In this document: positions 26,141 through 35,465 of the stretch, in pieces
Numbering within the stretch: position 1 is the first letter of the stretch
Layout of the letters: each line of letters opens with the position of its first letter
From: Phyllobacterium calauticae
Lineage (GTDB): Bacteria; Pseudomonadota; Alphaproteobacteria; Rhizobiales; Rhizobiaceae
NCBI RefSeq assembly: GCF_019991125.1
Contig: NZ_JAGENB010000002.1
Coordinates: forward strand, 946,672 to 1,010,671
Direction: 5' to 3'
DNA length: 64,000 nucleotides
The notes under the pieces: model-generated
Database searches by the model: none
Told to the model about the DNA's origin: nothing
Seen by the model: only the letters and a program-made list of their open reading frames with translations
Translations under genes and position numbers: made by a program

Positions 26141-27430
26141 TGTCACGATCATGCCGATCACGGCAGCAGCCATAACGGCCGTGGCCAGCCAGCCTATCCA
26201 GCAAAGCGGACCCTTTACGGTATTCTTCTTCATGATGTCGGTTCTGGCCGTCATCAACATCATCATCACCATGACCGGGACGGATACGATGCCATTGATG
26301 ACGGCACTCCAGAACAATGCCTTGATGGGGTCGATGGGCGAAAAATCAACGAGAATGCCAATGAGTGTCGCCGCGGCAATGGTTGCGTAAAACGCCTTGG
26401 CTTCCTTCGGCTTGCGCGCAAGGCCGATCGGCCATTTGCGGGCTTCACCCAGGGCATAGGCCGCCGATCCCGCCAGCACAGGAATGGCAAGCAGGCCGGT
26501 TCCAATGATGCCCAGCGCAAAGATCGTGAAGGCAAACTGGCCGGCAATCGGTTTGAGTGCCTCTGCTGCCTCAGCCGATGTCTGTATGTCTGTCTTTCCG
26601 GTCACGTGCAGCGTTGCTGCAGTCGTCACCATGATGGCCAGGGCGACCAGGCTCGAGAAGCCCATGCCGACATAGGTATCCCAGCGAATGCGATGGATGG
26701 CACCCTTCGACTGTTCCGGTGCATCAACGAGCGGCTGGCGGGACGCGCTCTCCCTTTCGTCTTCCACCTCCTGCGAGGCCTGCCAGAAGAAAAGATAGGG
26801 GCTGATGGTTGTGCCCAGAATGGCCACGACCGTCGTCCAGAATGCCGTGTCTGCCGAAAAGGTGGGAATAAAGAGCCCGCGCGCCAGCTCTGCGTAGGGG
26901 ATTTTCACGACCATGACCGTCCCGAAATAGGCGAACAGCGAAAATGTCAGCCATTTCAACACGGAGACATAGCGGGTGTACTGCAGGAATATCTGCAGGC
27001 AGGCGCTGAAAATCGCGAACAGAACCACATAAAGTGCGACCTTGCCGCCGATGAGCAATCCGACCGCGTCGCCCATAGCCCCGAGATCGGCACCGATGTT
27101 GATCGTATTGGCAATGAAGAGCAGGGCGACGATGGCCGGCAAAATCCAGGGAGGATAATATGTACGCAGATTTGTCGCGATGCCATGGCCCGTCGTGCGT
27201 CCTATCCGGGCGCTGATTTCCTGAATGGCGGCCATCAGCGGATAGCTGAACAGCATGGTCCATGTTATCGCAAATCCGAATTGCGCGCCGGCCTGAGAAT
27301 ACGTGGCGATACCGCTGGGATCGTCATCCGCCGCACCGGTAATAAGGCCCGGTCCCAATACGCTCAGAAGCTTTGACTTCGATGTTCCCGCTGCTGGATC
27401 CTTTTCCGGATCCCTTGTTTTCTTCAACAC
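26129..27430 (-). CDS. Nramp family divalent metal transporter
   Basis: An inner-membrane transporter of about 433 residues with around eleven hydrophobic segments. The Nramp metal-site helix TM1 is present as GAADDDPSGIATYSQAGAQFG, where DPSG corresponds to the DPGN of Mn/Fe importers; the TM6 region (LALGIIGTGLLAIPVLAGSA) lacks the canonical MPH and reads IPV. These substitutions place it in the NRAMP-related clade whose substrate is uncertain. GTG 27430 follows GGGAGAAT at a good distance; the open frame to 27634 would run into the divergent methyltransferase. Confidence 0.85.
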   Translation of the reverse strand: MLKKTRDPEKDPAAGTSKSKLLSVLGPGLITGAADDDPSGIATYSQAGAQFGFAITWTMLFSYPLMAAIQEISARIGRTTGHGIATNLRTYYPPWILPAIVALLFIANTINIGADLGAMGDAVGLLIGGKVALYVVLFAIFSACLQIFLQYTRYVSVLKWLTFSLFAYFGTVMVVKIPYAELARGLFIPTFSADTAFWTTVVAILGTTISPYLFFWQASQEVEDERESASRQPLVDAPEQSKGAIHRIRWDTYVGMGFSSLVALAIMVTTAATLHVTGKTDIQTSAEAAEALKPIAGQFAFTIFALGIIGTGLLAIPVLAGSAAYALGEARKWPIGLARKPKEAKAFYATIAAATLIGILVDFSPIDPIKALFWSAVINGIVSVPVMVMMMLMTARTDIMKKNTVKGPLCWIGWLATAVMAAAVIGMIVTSLL

Positions 27431-27599
27431 GACGATATTCTCCCGAAATGGCCGCTTCAACGGCACACAGCAACGGGCAAAACAGGAATTGGTTCCTTGA
27501 CGGGAACGACGCATGGCCGCTGATGGCATCAGCGGCTCAACCGATGTATAGTTCTGATTGTTGGCCATCGGAGCCTGAGGCGCGACAGGATCATCACCT

Positions 27600-28412
27600 A
27601 TGCCTGCCATGGACAAGCTGTTCGCGGGATCCATCCCCGAGATTTACGACACCTGTCTGGTGCCTCTCATCTTTCAGGCCTATGCAACTGACCTGGCCCG
27701 GCGGGCCGCAGGCGCTGCTCCTGCCGACGTTCTGGAAACGGCGGCGGGAACCGGCGTCGTCACGCGTGCACTGGCTCCGCTTCTCGACGCGAGAGCCAGT
27801 TACATCGTCAGCGATCTCAACCAGCCTATGCTCGACAGAGCTGCCATCCGGCAGGGACAGGACGGACGCATCACCTGGCGACAGGCGGACGCGCTTTGCC
27901 TGCCCTTCGAGCAGGAGAGTTTCGACGCGGTTGTCTGTCAGTTTGGCGCGATGTTCTTCCCCGACAGGGTCTCCGGCTATCGGGAGGCGCTTCGCGTCCT
28001 TAAACTTGGCGGCCGCTTTCTCTTCAACGTGTGGGATCGCATCGAGGAAAACGATTTTGCCCGCATCGTCACGGATGCTGCATCCGCCGTTTTCCCCAGC
28101 GATCCCCCCCGGTTCCTCGCCCGGACGCCGCACGGCTATCACGATGTCGGGCTGATCGAAGCAGAATTGCGCATGGCGGGCTTCACAGCCATCGAGATCA
28201 TGACGCTTCAACACCGAAGCGATGCGCCAAGCGCCCGCAGCGCGGCGATTGCCTACTGCCAAGGCACGCCACTGCGCAACGAAATCGAAGCCCGCGACCC
28301 GAAGGCCTTGCAGACCGTTACCGACCGTGCCGCCGAAGCGATTGCGAAGCAGTATGGCGATGGGCCGGTTTCCGGAAAAATCCAGGCGCATATCGTTGTT
28401 GCACGGGCCTAG
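27600..28412 (+). CDS. Class I SAM-dependent methyltransferase
   Basis: A 270-residue methyltransferase. Motif I is DVLETAAGTGVVTRALA (the SAM glycine loop AGTG), the acidic residue ending strand 2 is in YIVSDLNQPML, motif IV is FDAVVCQFGAMFF, and post-motif EALRVLKLGGRFLFNVWD is typical of UbiE/COQ5-like enzymes. The C-terminal third is helical and substrate-specific. The substrate is not known. ATG 27600 or 27609 are both possible. It is divergent from the Nramp transporter. Confidence 0.85.
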   Translation: MPAMDKLFAGSIPEIYDTCLVPLIFQAYATDLARRAAGAAPADVLETAAGTGVVTRALAPLLDARASYIVSDLNQPMLDRAAIRQGQDGRITWRQADALCLPFEQESFDAVVCQFGAMFFPDRVSGYREALRVLKLGGRFLFNVWDRIEENDFARIVTDAASAVFPSDPPRFLARTPHGYHDVGLIEAELRMAGFTAIEIMTLQHRSDAPSARSAAIAYCQGTPLRNEIEARDPKALQTVTDRAAEAIAKQYGDGPVSGKIQAHIVVARA

Positions 28413-28617
28413 CGGATCGAGTCCCAGCGTTTGCCGCAGCCTTTCGTCACTGGCGCGTCACGCCGGATTTGCTTTTGTCGGTCCTGGAGTGGACAGACAT
28501 GATCGTCTCAAGAACTGAAGAATAGGGGATCATGCCCCAGTCCACTGTCGAGAATGTGGTGCATTGATCTGACGATGAAGCAAAGTGCTGGAAAAGCGCG
28601 TGCTGGAATAAATTAGG
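28413..28617 (+). other. Gene-free stretch before a strong terminator
   Basis: There is no coding sequence I can support in 28413-28858. A strong terminator at 28618 stands about 205 bases after the methyltransferase stop, which is far for that gene, so a small RNA ending there is possible. No promoter could be fixed. Bases 28652-28858 contain only a short hairpin (about 28841-28862, GTGATCCG/CGGATCAC) next to the cytochrome stop. Confidence 0.3.
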
Positions 28618-28651
28618 GCCCTCGTGTGTCTCCAGACGCGAGGGCTTTTTA
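28618..28651 (+). terminator. Rho-independent terminator
   Basis: GCCCTCGTGT pairs with ACGCGAGGGC (one G-T pair) around an 8-base loop, followed by TTTTT at 28646. It may end the methyltransferase transcript or a separate small RNA. Confidence 0.85.
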
Positions 28652-28858
28652 TCTTTCTGGGGTTTCAGGTTTAAAACCAGCTCTGCCACCGCCCCGTATT
28701 GCCGCCGCTGGAGAAAAGCGGGTTCGCGTGTGCTGCGCGGCGCCGAAGTTCTCAACAGGGTGAGCGTGGCTTAGCCCACGGCACGACCACCCAATGGCGC
28801 AAATCCTATGACATGGAACGATGCCACCGCAGATGTTCGCGTGATCCGCCCTGGCGGA

Positions 28859-29389
28859 TCACGGCAGCATTCGCTGCATCACCTCATCCCCGCGGATGAA
28901 GCGGTGCCAAAGTGCGGCCAGGGCATGAATGCCGGCCAGGATGAGTATTCCGTTGGCGCAAAGGCTGTGCAGTTCCCTGATCGATCGCGCGGTTTCCCTG
29001 TTGGGAACAAATGGCGTGGGAATGGTGAAGAGGCCGAAGAAGCTCAAGGCGTCGCCTCTGAACCAGGTGAGCAATATGCCAAGGACCGGAATGGCGATCA
29101 GCAAGGCGTAGAGCAAAAGATGCCCGACCTTTGCCAACGGACGCTCAAGGCCTGTCATCGAAGGCGGAAGCTCCGGGGCGCCGCGCGCGACACGCAAAGC
29201 CACCCGCCAGAACACGAGTGCGGCGAGCAGCAAGCCGAATGAGATATGCAGCCACCACGCCAGGGCCCTCTTGGGATCACCTCTCGGAAAGAGATCGTTG
29301 CCATAGGTCAGCGCATAAATCAGCAGGACCAGAACGAACAGCGACCAGTGCAGGGTCTTCTGCATCGGTGAATATCCATTGACCGCCAT
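28859..29389 (-). CDS. Cytochrome b561 family protein
   Basis: A 176-residue four-helix di-heme membrane cytochrome that would pass electrons between quinol and a periplasmic or membrane acceptor. The heme-ligand histidines lie in KTLHWSLF (helix 1), WWLHISFG (helix 2), KVGHLLLY (helix 3) and LAGIHALAALWH (helix 4). RSIRELHSLC precedes the last helix. ATG 29389 follows GGAGTACC. It is one of two b561 proteins in the window (see 35462). Confidence 0.9.
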   Translation of the reverse strand: MAVNGYSPMQKTLHWSLFVLVLLIYALTYGNDLFPRGDPKRALAWWLHISFGLLLAALVFWRVALRVARGAPELPPSMTGLERPLAKVGHLLLYALLIAIPVLGILLTWFRGDALSFFGLFTIPTPFVPNRETARSIRELHSLCANGILILAGIHALAALWHRFIRGDEVMQRMLP

Positions 29390-29660
29390 GGAAGGTACTC
29401 CACTTTATAATCATTCTAATGTTTCTACATTGGCGTGAAACGCGGTGCGGCGGCAACGGTTTTTTTCTTAACGATTCGTAAGGTTCGGAGCCGCTGCTTT
29501 CCGCCCGCGGTCCATCGTCCGGCAGACATCCGCATATGCTGTGCATGCGCATCCTGCCATCGTCAGACGGCTTGAAACCGGATAGCCGCTCCCATACCAT
29601 TCCGCCCAGATTCATGAACACACGACCCGTTTGCGCCGTTTGTTCCATCGGGAGTTTGAC

Positions 29661-30182
29661 ATGACAACGAAAGACCGGCCGTCCTGTGTTGCGCATTGGT
29701 CCGAGATCGAAGGGACTGATGAAAACCACTACAAGGGTGATGACGAATTGCTCGCCATCAACGCGGCTTTCGGTCGGCATTTCGGGCTCGGCAGGATCGG
29801 CATTCATCACCAGCGCCTCCTGCCGGGGCGGCGGACATCTTTCCCGCATGCCGAGAGCGCGGAAGAGGAGTTCGTCTACGTCATCGAGGGCACGCCCGAT
29901 GTCTGGCTGGACGGCGAACTCTGCCGGTTGAAGGCGGGCGATGCTGTTGGTTTTCCGGCGGGCACCGGAATTGCCCATAGTTTTCTCAACAATACCGAGG
30001 AGGAAGTCCGTCTTCTCGTGGTTGGCGAAACACCGAAACCGGAGAATCTGATCTTTTATCCGCGCCATCCCGAGCGGAAGGCATTGCGTTCCGACTGGTG
30101 GGACAATCCGCCCGAGCGCCCGTTGGGCGACCACGACGGCATGACGGACAAAGTCCGTATTTGGAAAGCGCGGAACGTGTAG
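29661..30182 (+). CDS. Cupin domain protein
   Basis: A 173-residue protein with a single cupin fold. The metal-binding motif 1 is seen as GRRTSFPHAESAEEEFVYVIEG (His, Glu, Glu positions) and motif 2 as GDAVGFPAGTGIAHSFLNN with the last His. It is probably a metal-dependent enzyme or sugar-binding protein, substrate unknown. ATG 29661 (MTTKDRPSC) is preceded by CGGGAGTTTGAC; the frame extends to 29631 without support. Confidence 0.82.
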   Translation: MTTKDRPSCVAHWSEIEGTDENHYKGDDELLAINAAFGRHFGLGRIGIHHQRLLPGRRTSFPHAESAEEEFVYVIEGTPDVWLDGELCRLKAGDAVGFPAGTGIAHSFLNNTEEEVRLLVVGETPKPENLIFYPRHPERKALRSDWWDNPPERPLGDHDGMTDKVRIWKARNV

Positions 30183-30437
30183 ACGGGCTTCCCGACCGCG
30201 GGAAGAAGAGAACGCAAAGCACGTTCCTGCAAAAGTACTTGCTGATCATGGGGATTTCCGGAAAAACGCGTGAAATCCGCAGTCGGCATGCGCCGGGAAA
30301 GCCGCTGTATTGTTCCGATAAACCGGGCCAGATTTTTCATACTAAATGAGCATTGGCGGGACGTGGCATTTCATTTTTACTTATAGTACGGTTCGCTCGT
30401 CCTTGCGGACCATTGAAGAAAAATGAGGGGAAAAACC

Positions 30438-31559
30438 ATGTCTTTGAAGAGAATAATGCAGGCTGCGTTACTGAGCGTTGCTTTGGGCGCTCCAGTCGCC
30501 TTGGCCGATGATCTGAAGATCGCGGTCGCAGGCCCGATGACCGGCCAGCTTGCCAATATCGGTGACCAGTTCAAGCAGGGCGCACAGGCCGCAGCCGCCG
30601 CGATCAACGAAAAGGGCGGCATCAAGGGACGGCAGATCAAACTGGTGTTCGAAGATGACGTCTGCGATCCGAAGCAGGCCGTTTCGATTGCCAACCGTAT
30701 TGTCGGCGAAGGGATCAAGTTCGTCGATGGTCATGCATGCTCGGGTTCCAGCATCCCCGCGTCGGCGGTTTATGCCGAGGCTGGCGTGCTCATGATGACA
30801 CCGGCGTCGTCCAACCCCGACCTGACCGATGCCGCAGCGAAAAAGGGCTGGTCGACGATCATGCGCCTCTATACGCGCGACGATGGCCAGGGTGAATTTG
30901 TCGGCCCATGGATCGCCAAGACATACAAGGGCAAGCGCGTCGTGATCCTGCATGACAAGGGCGCCTATGGTAAGGGCCTCGCCGATGCGGTGAAAGCCAA
31001 GATGAACGAGAGCGGGCTGAAGGAAGTGCTGTATGACGGCATCAACGCCGGCGACAAGGATTATTCGGCGCTCATCACCAAGCTGAAGGAAGCAAAGGCC
31101 GATTTCGTCTATTTCGGCGGCTATCATCCCGAAGCGGGCCTCATCCTGCGTCAGGCGGCCGACCAGAACTTCAAGTTCCAGCTGATGATGGGCGATGCGA
31201 TTGCCTCGCCGGAATTCTGGGCGGTGGCAGGCCCGGCAGGCGAGGGTGTGATGTTCACATTCCCGGCCAATCCGCAGGCCCGGCCTGAGGCGAAAGCGGC
31301 GGTTGAGAAGATCAAGGCCAGCGGCTTCACGCCGGATGGTTTCACGCTTTTCTCCTACGCGGTTGTTGAAGCTTTCGCACAGGGCATCGATCGTGCCGGC
31401 AGCGATGATCCGGTCAAGGTTGCCGCGGCGCTCAAGGATGGAAAGCCGGTCAATACGGTCATTGGCTCGGTGGTTTTCGATGAGAAGGGCGATATCAAAG
31501 ATGCCAAATATGACATCAATATCTGGCACAACGGTGCTTACTCGGCGATGAAGCCGTAA
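30438..31559 (+). CDS. Branched-chain amino acid ABC transporter, periplasmic binding protein (Liv/Bra type)
   Basis: A 373-residue periplasmic binding protein. The signal peptide MSLKRIMQAALLSVALGAPV ends at ALA-DD. The mature part begins DDLKIAVAGPMTGQLANIGD and contains the expected family blocks FEDDVCDPKQAV, FVDGHACSGSSIPAS and KDYSALITKLKEA. The Cys pair (VCDP and HACS) matches the disulfide of leucine/isoleucine/valine-binding proteins. GAGGGGAAAAACC precedes ATG 30438. No permease or ATPase genes are adjacent, so it is an orphan binding protein that must use transporters encoded elsewhere. A terminator follows at 31609. Confidence 0.93.
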   Translation: MSLKRIMQAALLSVALGAPVALADDLKIAVAGPMTGQLANIGDQFKQGAQAAAAAINEKGGIKGRQIKLVFEDDVCDPKQAVSIANRIVGEGIKFVDGHACSGSSIPASAVYAEAGVLMMTPASSNPDLTDAAAKKGWSTIMRLYTRDDGQGEFVGPWIAKTYKGKRVVILHDKGAYGKGLADAVKAKMNESGLKEVLYDGINAGDKDYSALITKLKEAKADFVYFGGYHPEAGLILRQAADQNFKFQLMMGDAIASPEFWAVAGPAGEGVMFTFPANPQARPEAKAAVEKIKASGFTPDGFTLFSYAVVEAFAQGIDRAGSDDPVKVAAALKDGKPVNTVIGSVVFDEKGDIKDAKYDINIWHNGAYSAMKP

Positions 31560-31608
31560 GACAGCAAGGGGCAGGCGGTCGTTTCGTCCACCTGTACCGG
31601 TCAAAATG

Positions 31609-31636
31609 AAAACGGGCGCCTCGGGCGCCCGTTTTC
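31609..31636 (+). terminator. Bidirectional terminator after the Liv-binding protein gene
   Basis: AAAACGGGCGCC/GGCGCCCGTTTT with a 3-base TCG loop, perfect 12-bp stem with A and T ends, between two convergent genes. Confidence 0.92.
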
Positions 31637-31656
31637 CTTGGCAAACAAGACGTGTT

Positions 31657-32232
31657 CTACAGTCCGCAGCTCTGCATCTGCGCGGCGTACCGGCTTGCCA
31701 TGGCGGCCGTGCGCCGCGCCGCCCGGTCGACACCCGGCCTGTTGCGCCATGTTCCGCGGGCATATTCCTTGGGACCGGCATAATAGGCGGCGTAGAGATT
31801 GTAGGCGTCGTTGAGCGGGATGCCGTTCTTCTTGTTGCTTTGCGCGTGATACCAGCCGACGAAATACACCGCATCGGCAAAACTGGTGCGGCCGCTGCCA
31901 TAACGTCCGGTGCTGCGCTGGAATTCCGCCCAGGTGCCGTCAAGCGCCTGCGAGTAGCCGTAGGCGCTTGAGGGGCGCGTCCAGGGAATGAAGCCGAGCA
32001 ATTTGGTGCGTGGTGGCCTTGCCCGGGCCTGAAAGCCGGATTCGGTGTTGATCGTGGCCATGAGAATGGGAACCGGCACGCCATATTGCGCTTCCGCGCC
32101 CTTGGCGTAGGAATACCAATTGTTGAAGAAGCCGTCCTTTTGATCGAATACGGCGCAAACATTGCTGGTCTGGGTGGGCGCCGAGGCGCAGCCTGCCAGC
32201 AACAACAAGGGTATCATCATGATGCGGCGCAT
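31657..32232 (-). CDS. Lipoprotein with lytic-transglycosylase-like (SLT) domain
   Basis: A 191-residue predicted lipoprotein: MRRIMMIPLLLLAGCAS has a lipobox LAGC with acylated Cys15. The rest resembles the lysozyme-like SLT fold; the candidate catalytic Glu is in ATINTESGFQA, and SSAYGYSQALDGTW and YAAYYAGPKEY are typical later motifs. It would cleave or bind peptidoglycan on the periplasmic face of a membrane. ATG 32232 starts the lipoprotein signal; an upstream in-frame start (32271) would hide it. Convergent with the binding-protein gene. Confidence 0.82.
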   Translation of the reverse strand: MRRIMMIPLLLLAGCASAPTQTSNVCAVFDQKDGFFNNWYSYAKGAEAQYGVPVPILMATINTESGFQARARPPRTKLLGFIPWTRPSSAYGYSQALDGTWAEFQRSTGRYGSGRTSFADAVYFVGWYHAQSNKKNGIPLNDAYNLYAAYYAGPKEYARGTWRNRPGVDRAARRTAAMASRYAAQMQSCGL

Positions 32233-32519
32233 GGGCAAGTCCTTTGTCTTGCCCAACCAACTAGTCCTCAATTCCTAACGGAATCTTACCAAATGGCCTC
32301 GGGGGCCGATCACATTCGATCAAATTTGATGTGACAATTTATTGTTTCTTAAACGCTGCCTGCCGCCGCGCGAACAGGGACGGCACGGGGTGAGGCGGTG
32401 CCCCGATGTATCCCGGCGAGAAAGAGGCTTGCCTTCGTGCCGCAGCGGGATCACGTTTGGCCGGGCGAATCCGTTCCATGCAATGGAAGTCGCCGGTCAC
32501 CATTCCAGAGGTTTTCCCC

Positions 32520-33524
32520 ATGCGTGCCACCCATCATCCCGCCGGAACCGTGCATCGACTGATCATCGACGGTGTTTCCCTTCGCAACAATCTGCTGGGC
32601 GATCCGACCGCTCGCGTGGTCGATGTCTATGTGCCCGCCGGGCATGACGGCACCGGTCTGCCGCTGCTTGTCGATCTTGTGGGGTTCACCGCCGGCGGTC
32701 CCGCGCACACCAACTGGAAGGGTTTTGGCGAGAACGTTCCGGAACGGCTTGACCGGCTGATCGGTTCGGGCGCCATGCCTCCGGTCGTCGTTGCCTTCCC
32801 GGACTGCTTTACCCGGCTCGGCGGCAACCAGTACATCAACAGCGCGGCAATGGGCAATTGGGAGGATTTTCTCATCGACGAGATGCTGCCGGCGGTCGAA
32901 GGGCGGTTCCGCTGCGGCGGTGACGGCAAGCGCGGGGTTTTCGGCAAGAGTTCAGGCGGCTATGGCACGCACGTGCATGCCATGCGGCGGTCCGATATCT
33001 GGTCTGCGGCGGCAAGCCACTCCGGCGATGCGGGGTTTGAACAGCTTTATCTGCCGGAATTTCCCGGCGTGCTGCGGGCGCTTGCCGAACATGATCTCTC
33101 CATTGAAGCATGGATGAAGGCTTTCGAGGCGAAACCGAAAAAGAGCGACAGCGATACGCTGGTCATCATGATTTTGGCCCAGGCGGCAACATTCGATCCG
33201 GATCCGCAGGCCTTCCTGGGGCTGCGGCTGCCCGTCGATCTGGAAACCTGCGAACTGATCGAGGAGCGGTGGGCGAACTGGCTGGCCTGGGATCCGGCGC
33301 GGCTGGCGGAAACGCATGGTCACAATCTGGCGAAACGGAAAGCGGTTTATTTCGATTGCGGGACGAAGGACCAGTACAACATTCTCTACGGGTCGCGCCG
33401 GGTGCATCGGACGCTTGACCGGCTTGGCGTCGTTCACCGTTATGACGAGTTTGACGATAATCATTCGGCTGTCGATTATCGCATGGATGTAAGCCTGCCT
33501 TTTCTTGCAAAGGCCTTGAGCTGA
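32520..33524 (+). CDS. Esterase, alpha/beta hydrolase (enterochelin esterase/EsteraseD-like)
   Basis: A 334-residue protein of the putative esterase family (related to S-formylglutathione hydrolase and Fes). The nucleophile is in FGKSSGGYG (GxSxG), preceded by VVVAFPDCFTRLGGNQY; the catalytic His is probably in FDDNHSAVDYR near the end. There is no signal peptide, so it acts in the cytoplasm. The substrate is unknown. ATG 32520 (MRATHHPAGTVH) follows AGAGG; the frame is open to 32406, but those residues look non-coding. Confidence 0.8.
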   Translation: MRATHHPAGTVHRLIIDGVSLRNNLLGDPTARVVDVYVPAGHDGTGLPLLVDLVGFTAGGPAHTNWKGFGENVPERLDRLIGSGAMPPVVVAFPDCFTRLGGNQYINSAAMGNWEDFLIDEMLPAVEGRFRCGGDGKRGVFGKSSGGYGTHVHAMRRSDIWSAAASHSGDAGFEQLYLPEFPGVLRALAEHDLSIEAWMKAFEAKPKKSDSDTLVIMILAQAATFDPDPQAFLGLRLPVDLETCELIEERWANWLAWDPARLAETHGHNLAKRKAVYFDCGTKDQYNILYGSRRVHRTLDRLGVVHRYDEFDDNHSAVDYRMDVSLPFLAKALS

Positions 33525-33868
33525 GGCATCCGGCGACCCAGATAGGGTAGGCCGGACCGGGCAACCAGCATGGAGAGCAGCGCCAAGGCAACGCCGCCAC
33601 GGGACGAAAGTTCCGGTTGGCAATCGGACAAACGGGGTTTTATGCAATGTTCTTGCAATCTAATGTGGTGACAACCCGATTGCGGCAGCAACCCGGTTTG
33701 ATCTGCTGATCAGAATTTGACCGATGCCTCGCAACCTGCTTTTCAGATGAAGCGGCATCCTGCGGGCGCCAGAAATTGAGCCGATGAAAAACGACGTGAA
33801 CCCATTATGACTGCGACAAACATCGAATACAGGTTGATAGCAATGATTCATGCCGGGGGGATAATCCT
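33525..33868. other. Intergenic region without identified gene
   Basis: The 344 bases between the esterase and the fatty acid hydroxylase hold no supported gene. A minus-strand stretch at about 33520-33600 reads GGVALALLSMLVARSGLPYL, a hydrophobic sequence that might be the decayed end of a membrane protein gene, but it has no start and no motifs. The last 100 bases are AT-richer and probably carry the promoter of the next gene. Confidence 0.4.
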
Positions 33869-34855
33869 ATGCTGATCCCCAGGAATTCATGGCTCTACGC
33901 AGCACTTTCCTATTCATTGTGGCCCTTGTTCTATTGCGTCGGTCTCGTCGGAACCTATGCGGCGTTTCAGACGCAAGCGCCGCTTCTGTGGTTCAATGTG
34001 GTGTATTTTTCGGTGGTGGCGCTCATTGCTGTCTTCGAACGGATCATGCCGTACGAGGAAACCTGGCTGAAACGCGACGGCGAAACCTTCAATGACATCG
34101 CCCATACGTTGCTGACAAAGGGCGCTGTGCAGATCGCCGCGGCCATTGGCGCATCGTTTCCCATGCTTGTGGCCATCGTCGCCCAGCCGGTGCTCAGCAC
34201 GTCGGCACATATCTGGCCGAGCGCGTGGCCCTTGGCGATCCAGGTCGTCCTCGGCCTGATCATCGCCGAATTCGGGCTCTATATCGCGCACCGGCTGGCC
34301 CATGAAAAACTGGCACTCTGGCGGTTTCACGCCTTGCATCACAGTGTCGAGCGTTTGTGGGTGGTCAACACGGGCCGCTTCCATGTGATCGATTCGCTGT
34401 TCAAGATCGCTCTCAGCCAGATACCGCTCTATCTGCTCGGTGCACCGCTGCCGGTGTTCCTGTGGATCAGCGCCGTGACCGCGTTTACCGGGCTTTTGAC
34501 CCATTGCAATGTCGACGTGCGCACCGGACCGCTTGACTGGATTCTCAGCACGCCACGGTTGCATCGCTGGCATCATTCCAAGGAATTGTCGGAAGGCAAC
34601 ACCAATTACGGTGAGAATCTGGTGCTGTGGGATCAGATTCTGGGGACCTATTTCAATCCGCCGCGGCCATCGCCTGTCGATATCGGCATCAGCGGCAAGG
34701 TGGCCAAGAGCTTTCTTGGCCAGCTGGCGCAACCCTTTTCGTCCAAGGGGGTCCGGCAGATTCTCGGTTATGCGCCGAAGAAGAGCGATGAGGCCGGAGC
34801 TTCATCGATCGCGGCGAAAGTACTCGCCGGCGACAAGGCCGGCGACAAGGATTGA
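33869..34855 (+). CDS. Sterol desaturase/fatty acid hydroxylase family protein
   Basis: A 328-residue integral membrane di-iron oxygenase-like protein with about five hydrophobic segments. The histidine boxes are present: HRLAHEK (HxxxH), FHALHHSVERLW (HxxHH), then LHRWHHS (HxxHH) near residue 230, followed by NYGENLVLWDQILGTYF, typical for this family. It would hydroxylate or desaturate lipid substrates, possibly hopanoids, carotenoids or fatty acids. The C-terminal 45 residues are a Lys/Ala-rich tail. It is convergent with yceI. Confidence 0.88.
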   Translation: MLIPRNSWLYAALSYSLWPLFYCVGLVGTYAAFQTQAPLLWFNVVYFSVVALIAVFERIMPYEETWLKRDGETFNDIAHTLLTKGAVQIAAAIGASFPMLVAIVAQPVLSTSAHIWPSAWPLAIQVVLGLIIAEFGLYIAHRLAHEKLALWRFHALHHSVERLWVVNTGRFHVIDSLFKIALSQIPLYLLGAPLPVFLWISAVTAFTGLLTHCNVDVRTGPLDWILSTPRLHRWHHSKELSEGNTNYGENLVLWDQILGTYFNPPRPSPVDIGISGKVAKSFLGQLAQPFSSKGVRQILGYAPKKSDEAGASSIAAKVLAGDKAGDKD

Positions 34856-34874
34856 GGCGGCTCTCGCCGGTTCA

Positions 34875-35465
34875 TCAGCGCTGGCCGTGGATGGTCATGT
34901 TGAACTGCACGACATTCGAATAGATCGGCGTGCCGACATCCATGCCGTATCTGGAGCGCATTACCTTGCCTTCGACATGAAAGACGATGGCGTTGCGGTC
35001 ATGGGTGGCAAGGCTGGCCTGGAAACTGGCCGGGCTGCTCTTGCCGCGGGCGGTCAATATTCCGTCGATTGTCGCCGTGTTTGGGCTGGTCTGGGTGATA
35101 TGCGTTGACTTGAAGGTGACGGTTGGAAAGTTCTGCGCGTCGAACACCGCGTCGGAACGCAGAAAACTTTCGATCCGCGACTGGCCGGTGTTGACGCTTT
35201 CCGGAAACAGCGTGAACTCAATGCTCGACCGGCTGATATCGCCATTGTTCAAGGAGAATACGCCCGAGAACTTCTTGAAGTCGCCCGATATGCCGCCGCC
35301 GCCGATTTGCGCGACGACGAAGCCGATGCGGGACGATGCATCGATCTTGTAACGGCCTGCCACATCGGCCAGCGTGTCGGCATTTGCCAGTGCAGGCGCT
35401 ATGGCAAGCAGAAGTGGTATGACGGCCTTGAGAACGGCACTGATGCAAGCCCGGGCGATTTTCAT
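34875..35465 (-). CDS. YceI family periplasmic protein
   Basis: A 196-residue secreted protein with a signal peptide (MKIARACISAVLKAVIPLLL, then AIAPALANA). The YceI lipocalin-like barrel is seen as YKIDASSRIGFVVAQIGGGG, FSGVFSLNNGD, and LRSDAVFDAQNFPTVTFKS. YceI proteins bind polyisoprenoids such as ubiquinone-8. ATG 35465 overlaps the cytochrome b561 stop (ATGA), and the pair cytochrome b561-yceI is a common operon, so the two probably work together with quinones in the periplasm. Confidence 0.92.
   Translation of the reverse strand: MKIARACISAVLKAVIPLLLAIAPALANADTLADVAGRYKIDASSRIGFVVAQIGGGGISGDFKKFSGVFSLNNGDISRSSIEFTLFPESVNTGQSRIESFLRSDAVFDAQNFPTVTFKSTHITQTSPNTATIDGILTARGKSSPASFQASLATHDRNAIVFHVEGKVMRSRYGMDVGTPIYSNVVQFNMTIHGQR

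Noticed and set aside
33476..33691. Hydrophobic minus-strand frame after the esterase
   Set aside because: No start signal, overlaps the esterase end, and too short and featureless to call; mentioned only as possible decayed sequence.
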